Assembly: GCA_964433875.1 (NCBI GenBank)
Contig: CAYSSO010000009.1
Coordinates: 1-59,743, forward strand
Source: Athalassotoga sp964433875
Lineage (GTDB): Bacteria > Thermotogota > Thermotogae > Mesoaciditogales > Mesoaciditogaceae
Reading direction: 5' to 3'
DNA: 59,743 bases
The first letter of the stretch is position 1. The number at the start of each line of letters is the position of its first letter. The position numbers and the translations under genes are program-made. Shown here piece after piece: positions 42,279 to 51,703 of the stretch. Below the pieces are notes generated by a model. The model searched no databases, was not told the DNA's origin, and saw only the letters and a program-made list of their open reading frames with translations.

Positions 42279-43238
42279 TCACTCCTTGATGTATGGAATT
42301 CCATCCGCGCTCGGCGCTCTGCTCTTTCCTATAAAGCCTGCCACCACTATGAGAGTTATTATGTAAGGAATCATTCCAAAGATGTATTGGGTATTGGTTG
42401 AAAGATTCAAAATACTCTGGCTTTGCAACTGATTGTTAAAAGCCGTTGCTCCACCAAAGAGCAAAGACGCTGACATAGCACCCACCGGATTCCAATTTCC
42501 TATTATCATCGCCGCAAGTGCTATAAATCCTCGCCCGTTCGTCATATTGGTGGTGAACTGGCCGAGTTCTCCTATACTCAAATAGGCTCCTCCGAGTGCC
42601 GCGAATAATCCACTCATTATAACACCGAAATACCTCACGTTATAAACATTTATGCCTAAGGTGTCGGCCGCTTCTGGATTATTCCCAACAGATCTCATCC
42701 TAAGGCCAAGTTTTGTCTTGTATATCAAAATCCACCCAAAAACAACCGAAGCGAATGCCATGTAAACGAAAGGCGAGAGGTTTCCGAAGATCTGGCCAAA
42801 AAAAGGCACATTTTTAAAACTGCCAAGATCGACCAAAGGTATGGAACGAACGAGATCTGTGGATCCTGGCTGCCCGAAAAGTTCTACGAGTGAAAAGCCC
42901 GTTATACCTTGGGCAAGTAAGATGAGGGCAGTACCGCTCATTATCTGATCGGCCCCGTACTTTATAGAAGCCCACGCATGGAGCGCGGCCATCGCAAGAC
43001 CAAAGAAGGTTCCGAGAGCCAATCCGTACCATGGATTTCCTGTGAAATAACTTCCCATTACTCCTCCAAAGGCTCCCATCAACATTATGCCCTCGAGCGC
43101 TATATTGGTAACACCGGTCGTTTCGCTAAAAACTCCACCCATAGCGGCAAGAATGAGAGGAGTAGATTGTGTTAGAGTTGATTTGTAAAATGTCGGATTT
43201 GTAAAAACATTCAAGATGGCCTGAATCCATTCGTTCAT
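42279..43238 (-). CDS. nupC: Nucleoside ABC transporter permease 2
   Basis: 319-residue inner-membrane permease of the BPD_transp_2 class, like YufQ/NupC. TPLILAAMGGVFSETTGVTNIALEGIMLMGAF, given here by its ends TPLILAAMGG and IALEGIMLMGAF, and RGFIALAAMIIGNWNPVGA are characteristic. About eight or nine hydrophobic helices. It overlaps the partner permease by 4 nt. Confidence 0.9.
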   Translation of the reverse strand: MNEWIQAILNVFTNPTFYKSTLTQSTPLILAAMGGVFSETTGVTNIALEGIMLMGAFGGVMGSYFTGNPWYGLALGTFFGLAMAALHAWASIKYGADQIMSGTALILLAQGITGFSLVELFGQPGSTDLVRSIPLVDLGSFKNVPFFGQIFGNLSPFVYMAFASVVFGWILIYKTKLGLRMRSVGNNPEAADTLGINVYNVRYFGVIMSGLFAALGGAYLSIGELGQFTTNMTNGRGFIALAAMIIGNWNPVGAMSASLLFGGATAFNNQLQSQSILNLSTNTQYIFGMIPYIITLIVVAGFIGKSRAPSADGIPYIKE

Positions 43239-44287
43239 GCTTCAGCCTCTTTTCTTTTTCTTATTCTAATTGTTTTTATTATTCTGTTCGCCGCGACAAG
43301 GAAGATTATAATACCCTGAATTATGACAACAAGATCTTTTGGCACACCCGCGATCTGCATTTGATTTGATCCGGTTCTTATAGATGAGATCAAAAAGGCC
43401 GCTAGTGCGATTCCGATAGGATCATTTTGCCCTATAAGTGCTATCGTTATTCCATCAAATCCCATACTTCCGCTGAGAGCCCCAAAGTATCTTCCGTAAA
43501 CGCCCACCACCTGTGTCGTTCCGGCAAGACCCGCGAGTGCTCCGCTTATCGCCATCGCAAGCACCACATTTTTGCCTATGCTTATCCCACCGTATTCGGC
43601 AGCGTAAGGGTTAAATCCCACGGCTTTGACCTCGTATCCTATAGTCGTTCTCTGAATTATCACGTATATGACGACTATGGCAGCGAGGGAAACAAAGATT
43701 ATAGTGCTAAGTGATGTCGCTCCAACGCTCATTATATTTGGAAATTGCGCAGAATAGGCAATGGGTGGAGATTTCGGAACGCCTCCGGGCGCCTGAAATG
43801 GACCGTTGACGACGTAATTTGCTATGAATGTGGCTACATAGTTGAGCATTATCGTTGTTATGACCTCATGTGCTCCTCTGTACGCCTTGAGCCACCCGGC
43901 AATAGCGGCCCACGCGGCTCCCCCTAACATTCCTGCAATCATGACAAGCGGAATTGAGAGAAAGAATGGGTAAGCGCCAACAAGAGTTCCAACGTACGCT
44001 GAAAGAAGGGCACCTATTATGACTTGACCATTTGCCCCTATGTTAAAAAGTCCCGCACGAAATCCAAAACCTACGGCAAGGCCTGTCAGTATCAACGGTG
44101 AGGCCTTCATGAGGTTGTCTATTATGGCTTCCTTTGTCCCGAAGGCTCCGTAAAAGAGCGCGGCGTAAGCAACAAGAGGATTCTTACCAATCACGATCAT
44201 AACAATGGCGGCTATTACAAGAGATATTAAAACTGAAAGAAGAGAGATTATAACCTTTTCGTTGAGCAAATATTTTTTTACGTTCAT
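43235..44287 (-). CDS. nupB: Nucleoside ABC transporter permease 1
   Basis: 350-residue partner permease (YufP/NupB class). LIDNLMKASPLILTGLAVG-like segment (here IDNLMKASPLILTGLAVGFG), FRAGLFNIGANGQVIIGAL and IALIGQNDPIGIALAAFLIS identify it. It follows the ATPase gene with only one base between them. Confidence 0.9.
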   Translation of the reverse strand: MNVKKYLLNEKVIISLLSVLISLVIAAIVMIVIGKNPLVAYAALFYGAFGTKEAIIDNLMKASPLILTGLAVGFGFRAGLFNIGANGQVIIGALLSAYVGTLVGAYPFFLSIPLVMIAGMLGGAAWAAIAGWLKAYRGAHEVITTIMLNYVATFIANYVVNGPFQAPGGVPKSPPIAYSAQFPNIMSVGATSLSTIIFVSLAAIVVIYVIIQRTTIGYEVKAVGFNPYAAEYGGISIGKNVVLAMAISGALAGLAGTTQVVGVYGRYFGALSGSMGFDGITIALIGQNDPIGIALAAFLISSIRTGSNQMQIAGVPKDLVVIIQGIIIFLVAANRIIKTIRIRKRKEAEA

Positions 44288-44288
44288 C

Positions 44289-45836
44289 TCATGCCTCCTG
44301 TTTTATGTCTTCAAGTCTGTGGCCCGCCATCATCAATCCAACCTCTTCCGGCGTTGTCTTGTCCGGAGTCGTTTCACCCATTATTTGTCCCTCGTAAATG
44401 GCCAATATTCTATCGCTAAGAGAAAATATCTCTTCCAATTCCATAGAAACAAGCAATATGCCTATCCCTTTGTCTCTCATCGAAATAAGGGTTTTGTGAA
44501 TAAATTCTATAGCGCCAACATCGAGACCTCTCGTCGGTTGAGAAACTATCATAAGCACAGGGTTAAATGCTATCTCCCTTGCCACTATAACCTTTTGCTG
44601 GTTTCCACCGCTCAAATTCATGCCAAGTAAGTCTATTTTGGGAGGCCTCACGTCGAAACGCTTTACCAGTTCTTCTGAAAATCTTTTTATCTCTTCTATT
44701 TTCAGAAATACTCCATCGCTGAACTTCGGATCATCGTGCTCTCCAAGAATAAAATTGTAATATACGGGGAATAACTTTATAAGACCGTGTTTTAACCTGT
44801 CTTCTGGAATGTGTCCCATTCCCATCTCGCGTCTTTTTTTTGGAGAATAATTCGTTATGTCTTCACCTTTAAAAATTATCTTCCCGCTTTCAACCTTCCG
44901 AAGTCCCGTAATCGCTTCGGTCAACTCTGTCTGACCGTTACCGGCAACTCCGGCAATACCGACAATCTCTCCATTTCTCACGCTTAAACTCAGTCCTTTT
45001 ACAGCCTCTATTCCTCTGTTTTCCTTTACAACCAGGTTTTTGACCTGTAATATTTCTTCACCTGGCTGGGCCTTGTCCTTTTCGACTGTAAGAAGAACCT
45101 CTCTTCCGACCATCATGTTTGCAAGTTGATTGGGATTGGTCTCGGAAGTCTTTACAACTCCCGTTACCTTTCCAAGTCTCATGACCGTGACAGATTCAGT
45201 GATCGCCATAACCTCGTTCAATTTGTGAGTTATAAGTATTATCGTCCTGCCCTGCTTTTGGAGGTTTTTGAGTATTTCAAAGAGTTCATTTGTCTCTTGA
45301 GGAGTTAAAACGGCTGTAGGCTCATCGAGGATCAAAATCTCGGCGCCTCTGTAAAGGACTTTTATTATTTCAACCCTTTGCTGCATGCCAACAGGCAAAT
45401 CTTCGATTATCGCGTCAGGATCCACAAGGAGCCCAAATTTTTTCGAAAGTTCTTTTATCTCATTTCTCGCTCTGCCAAGATCAAAAAAGGGACCCCTTAC
45501 GGGCTCTTTCCCTAACACGATGTTTTCGACAACGCTTAACCTGTCAACAAGCATAAAATGCTGGTGAACCATTCCTATTTTGGCATCTATCGCATCATTT
45601 GGATTTCTTATCTGTTTTTCAACGCCATTTATATATATCTTACCTTCATCCGGCCTTATAAGTCCGTACAATTGACTCATAAGAGTCGTCTTACCTGCGC
45701 CGTTTTCACCGACTATTGCGTGGATCTCTCCTTTTTTTACAAAGAGGTCGACATGATCATTTGCAAGAACTCCCGGAAATTTTTTCGTTATACCTTTCAT
45801 AACAACGGCATATTGTGAATAATCTACCTTTTCCAT
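44289..45836 (-). CDS. nupA: Nucleoside ABC transporter ATP-binding protein (two ABC domains)
   Basis: About 515 residues with two ABC cassettes, like YufO/NupA. Cassette 1 has Walker A GENGAGKTT and Walker B ILILDEPTAVL; cassette 2 has the degenerate GVAGNGQTE loop and MLSG-like signature LSGGNQQKVIVAREI. ATG 45836 is taken as the start because GGGAGG lies 4 nt upstream; the in-frame ATGs at 45851 have none. A hairpin separates it from the binding-protein gene. Confidence 0.92.
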   Translation of the reverse strand: MEKVDYSQYAVVMKGITKKFPGVLANDHVDLFVKKGEIHAIVGENGAGKTTLMSQLYGLIRPDEGKIYINGVEKQIRNPNDAIDAKIGMVHQHFMLVDRLSVVENIVLGKEPVRGPFFDLGRARNEIKELSKKFGLLVDPDAIIEDLPVGMQQRVEIIKVLYRGAEILILDEPTAVLTPQETNELFEILKNLQKQGRTIILITHKLNEVMAITESVTVMRLGKVTGVVKTSETNPNQLANMMVGREVLLTVEKDKAQPGEEILQVKNLVVKENRGIEAVKGLSLSVRNGEIVGIAGVAGNGQTELTEAITGLRKVESGKIIFKGEDITNYSPKKRREMGMGHIPEDRLKHGLIKLFPVYYNFILGEHDDPKFSDGVFLKIEEIKRFSEELVKRFDVRPPKIDLLGMNLSGGNQQKVIVAREIAFNPVLMIVSQPTRGLDVGAIEFIHKTLISMRDKGIGILLVSMELEEIFSLSDRILAIYEGQIMGETTPDKTTPEEVGLMMAGHRLEDIKQEA

Positions 45837-45860
45837 TTTGCCTCCCATCATTTTTAAAAT

Positions 45861-45881
45861 GGCGGGAGGGAGACTCCCGCC
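45861..45881 (-). terminator. Hairpin between the binding-protein and ATPase genes
   Basis: GGCGGGAG and CTCCCGCC form an 8-bp GC-rich stem, followed in the transcript by ATTTTAAAA. It probably terminates partially or stabilises the upstream mRNA, giving more binding protein than ATPase. Confidence 0.55.
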
Positions 45882-45889
45882 AGCCTAAT

Positions 45890-46900
45890 TTAGAACTGTA
45901 TAGGTGGAACCTGGAAAGATTGCAATTCCTTTTCGGTAGCAGGAACTACTATTTTTCCGCTTATAACTGCCTCTTTGAGGACATCGAGTTGATGCATAAC
46001 GCTTGCCGGTACAAGTTGCTTTGTGTAGGTCATAGGACTGATTCCAACACCGTTGTCTTTCAATGTCAATGTCACCGTTCCGGCTTTGAATGTGCCATCG
46101 ATTACAGATTTAATTCCATCAAAAACTGCAACGTCAACGCGTTTCATGGCACTCGTAAGAACGTATCCTGGGGCAAGATAATCCTGATCCTGATCCACTC
46201 CTATTGCAAAATGTCCCGGCCCTGCGTCCTTCGCGGCCTCGATCGTTCCGAGACCGGAAAGCCCGGCGGCGGCAAATACGATGTCCGCACCTTCAGAGAA
46301 CTGACTATTTGTCATGGCCTTTCCGGCCGCGGGATCATCAAAACTTCCAACATATCCGGAAAGCACCTGAACATTTGCGCCGTTCAAAACGTTATAAGTC
46401 TGTATGCCAGCCTCGTATCCGTATTGATATCTCTCAACTGGAGGTATCGGTATTCCTCCGACAAATCCAACCTTGCCAGTCTTTGACATCGCGGCGGCAA
46501 GATATCCCGCAAGATACGCTCCCTGATTTTCAGCAAAGAGGAAACTTTCAACATTCGGCGCATCGACAGAGAAGTCTATCGTAATGAATTTGACATTTGG
46601 AAATTGTGGCGCAACCTTTGCGACCGCATCCTGCATCATGAATCCAACTGCAACGACCACATCTGCGACCTGCGCCGCAGCCGTGAGATTTGGAACGTAA
46701 TCGGCCTGTTCGTAGGATTGAATAACGTTTGCCGTTACCCCATATTTCTGGACGGCCATCTGAACGCCAGCCCATGCGCTATCGTTAAACGACTTATCAC
46801 CAAGACCCCCTGTATCGGTGACGAAGAAAACTGTAAGCGGTAAACCAACCGTCGCGAGTGCGAGGATAGAGACTAAAAACGCGATAAGAAACTTCCTCAT
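45890..46900 (-). CDS. bmpA: BMP-family nucleoside-binding protein
   Basis: 336-residue exported binding protein of the basic membrane protein/PnrA class. The signal peptide is about 20 residues and lacks a lipobox Cys, so it is not an obvious lipoprotein. FFVTDTGGLGDKSFNDSAWAG, ADVVVAVGFMMQDAVAKVAP and AIGVDQDQDYLAPGYVLTSA are diagnostic. It delivers purine or other nucleosides to the adjacent permeases. It overlaps the 730-residue membrane protein gene upstream by 4 nt. Confidence 0.92.
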   Translation of the reverse strand: MRKFLIAFLVSILALATVGLPLTVFFVTDTGGLGDKSFNDSAWAGVQMAVQKYGVTANVIQSYEQADYVPNLTAAAQVADVVVAVGFMMQDAVAKVAPQFPNVKFITIDFSVDAPNVESFLFAENQGAYLAGYLAAAMSKTGKVGFVGGIPIPPVERYQYGYEAGIQTYNVLNGANVQVLSGYVGSFDDPAAGKAMTNSQFSEGADIVFAAAGLSGLGTIEAAKDAGPGHFAIGVDQDQDYLAPGYVLTSAMKRVDVAVFDGIKSVIDGTFKAGTVTLTLKDNGVGISPMTYTKQLVPASVMHQLDVLKEAVISGKIVVPATEKELQSFQVPPIQF

Positions 46901-49089
46901 GTCTTTCCCTCCTTTATCAATTTAAAGCGCGTATAGAGCGCCTCAAAAGCAACAAAAATTGACACCGAGATTACCAAGATCAAGATGAAAAAGTTCGCTT
47001 CTTCTCCCTTCAAAAGTGTATGGGAATAAGTTGGGAAGCCGTATTCTACAAAAATTTCTAAGACTTTCTGGTAAAAGATCATGACCGATCCTAAAATAGT
47101 CAAAAGCGATATAACAAATCTGTACATCCAGTTTTTTCTGAAAAAGGTAACACTTATGAGCAAAAGAGCAATAAGGATAAATAACTTTGAGCCATCAGAT
47201 GTCTGGAAAAATTGTATATTTGGAGCGCGTTCATCGATCTTGTTGGCGTTATTTACAATGTTTATCAACTGAGTCGAGATTTCCGTAAGATTACTTGATG
47301 ATATCTGCGATTCCAAGTTTTTCCTGATGTCGCTTCTAAGTTGTGGCGCGGCAAAAGTGTAAACTCCATTCAATGTCGACGAAAGTGCGTCTTCATTTCT
47401 GTAGACAGAGTTAAGTCTATTTTGTATATCATTTATTGCCGCCTGGGCTCTGTCGCGTACAATTCTTATCGAATCTTGAGAATTATTGAGATTTGAGAAA
47501 CCAAAGTAATTCGAACTTCTGTCTACATTTACCATCAAAGAATTTGGATACTCGACTATCCCCTTAAGAGCGCCTGATTTTTTTAAGGTTGTCAGATAAA
47601 AAGAGATCGTTTGATTTGCGAAGTTGTAAGTATCAGATCTTAAAGCCGACAGATCAGAACTTATGTTTTGGAGATCGTAGGTTATTATTCCATTTTGTCC
47701 ATAGAGTTCATTTTCGTATATTCCAAGGTAAGGACTTTTAAGAAAATTCTGGTTGTTGGACATTTTTGTGTATTCAAGATTGGAATAGAGAGGTACAAAA
47801 ATGACGATCAAAAAGAGCGCGCCAACGGCGACCATCGATATTATCTGGAGTATGTTTTTTACCTTTCCTATACTCAAAAATGAAAGGAAACTTAAGAACG
47901 CAACTGTCACTATCAAGAATCCATAAAGGGTTGAATCAAGTCTGCTGAGCATCGGATCTATTCCAAAGATCAAAACAAATGATTCAAAAATGAGAATGGC
48001 AAGCATGACATATCCAACGACTTTCCTTCTATAGATGAAAAAGAAGATCATCGCAATCGCGTAGACAAGCCATCTCCACTCTATCGGAGAGGTAGGCATG
48101 GCACTTTCCGCGGCAAGGGTATTTTCAAGTTTGAAAATTCTCGCGTTGAAATCTTTAGAAACCGGATTTTTGACGGCATTGGCTGAAAGCATTTCTTGAA
48201 CTGTGATCGATGAAGAAAAGCCCTTTAACATGTTTTCAACGGCAGTTTTCGTGGATTGCCCAGAAGAGAGTAGAATTTTTAAAGTTCTAACAGAACTGTC
48301 TGCAGATTGCGAGAGTTTGTTTTTTAAATCGTCGAAGGCCGAGTTAATTGTTTGCTGATTCAAAGATTGAAAGACAAGATCTGAAATGTAAGAATTCATC
48401 GAAGGATTTTGAACGGGCTGAAATTTAAAATCGTAAGAATTCACAGTATTTAAAATATCCTCTGGCACATTCTTGTAAGACTTTTGAAGCGCTGAAACTA
48501 TAAAAGATCTGGGATCGATTTGCTGGTAGGTGTAATTTCCGATGGGAGTCCCAGGCGATCCGAGAGCCTTTTGAAAATAAGCCTTTGTAAGATCAGCAGC
48601 CGCATTTTGGACTTTAGTTCCCAAATCAAAGACGGCCTGATTAAAGGTTACAAAGTAAGGAAAGTCAGTCTGTCCGACACTTTTACCGTAAAGGTTATCT
48701 ATTGCGTAAACGAGAAAACCAGCCAGAGCAACATTTTCAACCTCATCGTTTGTCCTATATCTTTGGTATATGTTCTGCGCGATGTACCACATGTCTACGG
48801 TCTGGAAGTTTCCCATCGCACCAGTAGGGATCTGGTAACTTCTCATTCTTATCCATCTGTAATATGCCGCCGGCTCGAATTCACTTACAATGGTATAAAC
48901 GGCCTGTTCAATCTGGTTTGATGGAACAGCCTCAATGGATCCAGTCTTCTCGATCTGGGAAAGGTAAAGGTTAAAAGTCTGGATGTAATCCCGGTAATCT
49001 CCAACGACTTTCGTTTCAAAGGTTGAAGAAAAAGAAAAAGAATAAAGTACCAAAATTAATGCGATAAATGCTACGAAGTATTTTTTCAT
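46897..49089 (-). CDS. Uncharacterised 730-residue membrane protein heading the nucleoside importer operon
   Basis: No family was recognised. It has a signal peptide (MKKYFVAFIALILVLYSFSF), a soluble, mainly helical extracytoplasmic domain (about 22-335), four transmembrane helices (about 340-438), a second extracytoplasmic domain (about 440-640, rich in Asn, Ser and Gln and likely coiled), and three C-terminal helices (about 645-722). It starts 55 nt after the previous gene with its own promoter and overlaps the binding-protein gene by 4 nt, so it is co-expressed with nucleoside uptake. It could be a transport accessory, an envelope anchor or a sensor. No catalytic motif was seen. Confidence 0.7.
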   Translation of the reverse strand: MKKYFVAFIALILVLYSFSFSSTFETKVVGDYRDYIQTFNLYLSQIEKTGSIEAVPSNQIEQAVYTIVSEFEPAAYYRWIRMRSYQIPTGAMGNFQTVDMWYIAQNIYQRYRTNDEVENVALAGFLVYAIDNLYGKSVGQTDFPYFVTFNQAVFDLGTKVQNAAADLTKAYFQKALGSPGTPIGNYTYQQIDPRSFIVSALQKSYKNVPEDILNTVNSYDFKFQPVQNPSMNSYISDLVFQSLNQQTINSAFDDLKNKLSQSADSSVRTLKILLSSGQSTKTAVENMLKGFSSSITVQEMLSANAVKNPVSKDFNARIFKLENTLAAESAMPTSPIEWRWLVYAIAMIFFFIYRRKVVGYVMLAILIFESFVLIFGIDPMLSRLDSTLYGFLIVTVAFLSFLSFLSIGKVKNILQIISMVAVGALFLIVIFVPLYSNLEYTKMSNNQNFLKSPYLGIYENELYGQNGIITYDLQNISSDLSALRSDTYNFANQTISFYLTTLKKSGALKGIVEYPNSLMVNVDRSSNYFGFSNLNNSQDSIRIVRDRAQAAINDIQNRLNSVYRNEDALSSTLNGVYTFAAPQLRSDIRKNLESQISSSNLTEISTQLINIVNNANKIDERAPNIQFFQTSDGSKLFILIALLLISVTFFRKNWMYRFVISLLTILGSVMIFYQKVLEIFVEYGFPTYSHTLLKGEEANFFILILVISVSIFVAFEALYTRFKLIKEGKT

Positions 49090-49115
49090 TTAAACACCCC
49101 GACTATCTTTTTAAA

Positions 49116-49144
49116 ATTTTATCACAAAAAACCTTTAAGATCAA
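49116..49144 (-). promoter_or_regulatory. Promoter of the nucleoside importer operon
   Basis: Minus strand TTGATC (49144-49139), 17-nt spacer, TAAAAT (49121-49116), 27 nt before the ATG at 49089. No purine-riboswitch-sized leader exists here. Confidence 0.65.
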
Positions 49145-49837
49145 TTAGACTTTTATCATTCCCTTTACAGATTCAATCTTTGAATTTACAGTTGCCATAA
49201 TGAATTCGCCTGACCTCAAAGGAGTCCATCTTGAATCTAAAGGCTCTGTCGAGATTGACATTTGATCTTCATCCTCAAAATAAAATAACGTATGATAATC
49301 GTCTTTATCGTCTTTTACATATCTTACGCCGAGTAAAATCTCACCATTTAAGATCAAGGCATTCATAGAAGTAAACTTATCTTTCGAGATCTCTGTCAGT
49401 TCTTTTATCGTACTTTCTATTGACCTGATCGGATCCTGCTTTAGATTTTCAATAAACTTTTTGGCGTAAAACTGGGTATCTATCTCTCCCTTTTCTTTCT
49501 TTTTTGAAAGATTGTATATAGTCCCATTATGAGCAAAAGACCATATCTTTCCCTTTTTTTCAAAAATGAATGGATGGGAGAACAAAAGATTTGCCTTCCC
49601 AAAACTTGCTTTTCTCGCGTGAATAATGGCCGATAAAGCCTTTGCCGATACAGTGTCATCTTTCCAGATCGGATCGGAGGATTTTTTGATCAAAAGATCA
49701 TTTTGATCGTAACATGACATGCCCCAGCCATCTGAATGAGGTGCCCCCCTTCCATTTATTGCCTGTGTCTTCAAAAAATCAATGTAAAATGATATGTCCT
49801 GAGGTTTTGTGGAAATAAAGCCTATCATTCTGCACAT
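49145..49837 (-). CDS. Class II glutamine amidotransferase (YafJ-like)
   Basis: About 230 residues of an N-terminal-nucleophile glutamine amidotransferase. The start at ATG 49837 places Cys at residue 2 (MCRMIGF), the nucleophile exposed after Met removal; the upstream TTG would bury it. HARKASFGKANLLFSHPF and FAHNGTIYNLS are also conserved. It lacks a synthase domain, so it is a stand-alone YafJ-type enzyme of unknown acceptor. It lies 6 nt after the DUF2007 gene. Confidence 0.87.
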   Translation of the reverse strand: MCRMIGFISTKPQDISFYIDFLKTQAINGRGAPHSDGWGMSCYDQNDLLIKKSSDPIWKDDTVSAKALSAIIHARKASFGKANLLFSHPFIFEKKGKIWSFAHNGTIYNLSKKKEKGEIDTQFYAKKFIENLKQDPIRSIESTIKELTEISKDKFTSMNALILNGEILLGVRYVKDDKDDYHTLFYFEDEDQMSISTEPLDSRWTPLRSGEFIMATVNSKIESVKGMIKV

Positions 49838-49843
49838 GATCAA

Positions 49844-50071
49844 TCATTCTTTCTCGTTCATCTCATTTATAAGCGATCTCGCCTCTTCCAAATCCTCCGA
49901 TTTAACAAGCAACTCTTTCGGACCTGTTGCTCCAAAAATGGCACTTCCGCCGTAAGGAACAGTCGAATCTCTTATTTTTGCTTCAATTCCATTCTCATTT
50001 AAGAATCCCTTAACTATTTGGGCCTTTATATCATTCTCGAAGATATCGAGAACCTCCCATTCTTCCTTCAC
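49844..50071 (-). CDS. DUF2007 family small protein
   Basis: About 75 residues. WEVLDIFENDIKAQIVKGFL, NGIEAKIRD and LLVKSEDLEEARSLINEM fit the DUF2007 putative signal-transducing family. GTG at 50071 is chosen because AAGGTG precedes it; the longer reading frame upstream crosses the liv operon terminator and is not protein-like. Confidence 0.7.
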   Translation of the reverse strand: MKEEWEVLDIFENDIKAQIVKGFLNENGIEAKIRDSTVPYGGSAIFGATGPKELLVKSEDLEEARSLINEMNEKE

Positions 50072-50102
50072 ACCTATCACCTTCCTCCTCTCAATCATAA
50101 CA

Positions 50103-50132
50103 CAAAAAATGAAGAGGTCATCTAAGACCTCT
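50103..50132 (-). terminator. Terminator of the liv operon
   Basis: AGAGGTC and GACCTCT (50113-50132) with a 6-nt loop, followed in the minus-strand transcript by CATTTTTTG. It lies 22 nt after the livF stop. Confidence 0.8.
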
Positions 50133-50154
50133 AAAAAGTAGACGGTGATGGAAC

Positions 50155-50871
50155 TCATTTGACACCAAGGTAAGATTTCTTTACCCCTTCATGTGCAAGC
50201 AAACTTTTTCCGCTTCCTTCTAACACTACCTTTCCGGTCTCCAAAACGTAGGCATAATCGGCATTAGCCAATGCCATAGTCGCATTTTGCTCGACAAGAA
50301 GTATAGTTTTGCCTTCATCTTTTATCTTTCTTATAACTTCAAATACCATCTTGACGAGCAAAGGTGCAAGACCAAGAGATGGCTCATCCATAAGAAGTAT
50401 CTTTGGATTGCCCATAAGGGCTCTTCCTATTGCAAGCATCTGTTGCTCGCCGCCGGAGAGAGTGCCTCCGGACTGTTTCAATCTTTCTTTTATTCTTGGA
50501 AAGAGCGAAAGCACAAAATCGAAATCACGCTTTATTCCATCCTTGTCAGTTCTACCATACGCGCCTATCATCAAATTTTCCTGAACCGTTAAATTCGGAA
50601 AGATCCTTCTTCCTTCCGGCACCAAAACGATCCCGCCTTTGACTATGTCGGCCGTACCTCTTTTTGTTATGTCTTGGCCTTCGTACAGGATCTTCCCCTT
50701 CTTCGACGTAACTGTGCTCATTATGGCATTAAGAGTCGAACTTTTACCGGCTCCATTTGCGCCTATAAGCGTTACTATCTCTCCCCTGTTAACCCTGATG
50801 TTAATGCCTTTTACGGCATTTATAACCCCATAATAAACTTTTAAATCCTCTATTTTAAGTATTTCAGGCAT
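50155..50871 (-). CDS. livF: Branched-chain amino acid ABC transporter ATPase LivF
   Basis: About 238 residues. Walker A GANGAGKSST, signature LSGGEQQMLAIGRALMG, Walker B LLMDEPSLGLAP and the LivF-typical GGIVLVPEGRRIFPNLTV are visible. ATG 50871 is chosen because GGAG lies 9 nt upstream. It overlaps livG by 8 nt and is the last gene of the importer operon. Confidence 0.94.
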   Translation of the reverse strand: MPEILKIEDLKVYYGVINAVKGINIRVNRGEIVTLIGANGAGKSSTLNAIMSTVTSKKGKILYEGQDITKRGTADIVKGGIVLVPEGRRIFPNLTVQENLMIGAYGRTDKDGIKRDFDFVLSLFPRIKERLKQSGGTLSGGEQQMLAIGRALMGNPKILLMDEPSLGLAPLLVKMVFEVIRKIKDEGKTILLVEQNATMALANADYAYVLETGKVVLEGSGKSLLAHEGVKKSYLGVK

Positions 50872-51703
50872 AAACTTCATCTCCAAGGTATGCTTCTATA
50901 ACCTTTTTATCATTTTGTACCTCGTGAGGACTTCCATGGGAGATCAATCTTCCGTAATCGAGTACGTATATCCTCTCGCACAAATTCATAACAAATTTCA
51001 TATCATGCTCTATTAAAAGAATCGTAAGTGAAAATTCATTCATTATTTTTCTTACGGTTTCAAGCAGTTCCTCACTTTCGTTAGGATTCATCCCTGCCGC
51101 CGGCTCATCGAGTATCAAAAGGGATGGATTTGTCGCCAGGGCTCTTGCTATCTCAACCTTTCTTTGCTGTCCGTAAGGCAGAGCCGATGCTTTGAAGTCG
51201 GCGTATTTTTGCAACCCCATCTTTTTTAGAAGTTCAAATGATCTTTCTTTCATCATTTTCTCAACCTTTAAATAAGATGGGGTTTTAAGAATGGCACTGA
51301 CAAGCCAAGGCCTCCACGATGGTTTTGGAAAAGTCGGATCGTGCTTGTGAAGAAATTTAAGTGCTTTTCCATTTGTAAAATAATAATGCTGGCCTACCAT
51401 GACATTTTCTATCGCGCTCATATTTGAAAAAAGCCTTATATTTTGAAAGGTTCTCGCTATCCCGATTTGGTTTATCAATTGCGGGCTTTGACCAGTTATG
51501 TCTATTCCCTTAAAAAAGATCTTTCCACTCTGTGGCCTGTATATTCCGGTTATAGCGTTAAAGACCGTGGTCTTACCCGCACCATTTGGACCTATAAGGC
51601 CTACGAGTTCGCCTTTATTTATATACATAGAAAGAGAGTCAACGGCAGTTAAACCACCGAATTTTACGGTTATTCTGTCTATTTTCAATATATTTTCACT
51701 CAT
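50864..51703 (-). CDS. livG: Branched-chain amino acid ABC transporter ATPase LivG
   Basis: 279-residue ATPase. Walker A GPNGAGKTTVFNAITG, the LivG-type GIARTFQNIRLFSNMS, signature LPYGQQRKVEIARALA and Walker B LILDEPAAGMNP are visible. It overlaps livM and livF by 8 nt each. Confidence 0.95.
   Translation of the reverse strand: MSENILKIDRITVKFGGLTAVDSLSMYINKGELVGLIGPNGAGKTTVFNAITGIYRPQSGKIFFKGIDITGQSPQLINQIGIARTFQNIRLFSNMSAIENVMVGQHYYFTNGKALKFLHKHDPTFPKPSWRPWLVSAILKTPSYLKVEKMMKERSFELLKKMGLQKYADFKASALPYGQQRKVEIARALATNPSLLILDEPAAGMNPNESEELLETVRKIMNEFSLTILLIEHDMKFVMNLCERIYVLDYGRLISHGSPHEVQNDKKVIEAYLGDEVYA

Noticed and set aside
45815..46486. 223-residue open frame on the plus strand
   Set aside because: Antisense to the BMP-family gene, whose signal peptide and family motifs are complete; the plus frame has no domain.
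49090..49144. Purine riboswitch upstream of the nucleoside importer operon
   Set aside because: The gap is only 55 nt and filled by the promoter; there is no room for an aptamer.
50072..50158. N-terminal extension of the DUF2007 frame
   Set aside because: It is encoded by the liv operon terminator hairpin and overlaps the livF stop; the GTG at 50071 has a better ribosome site.
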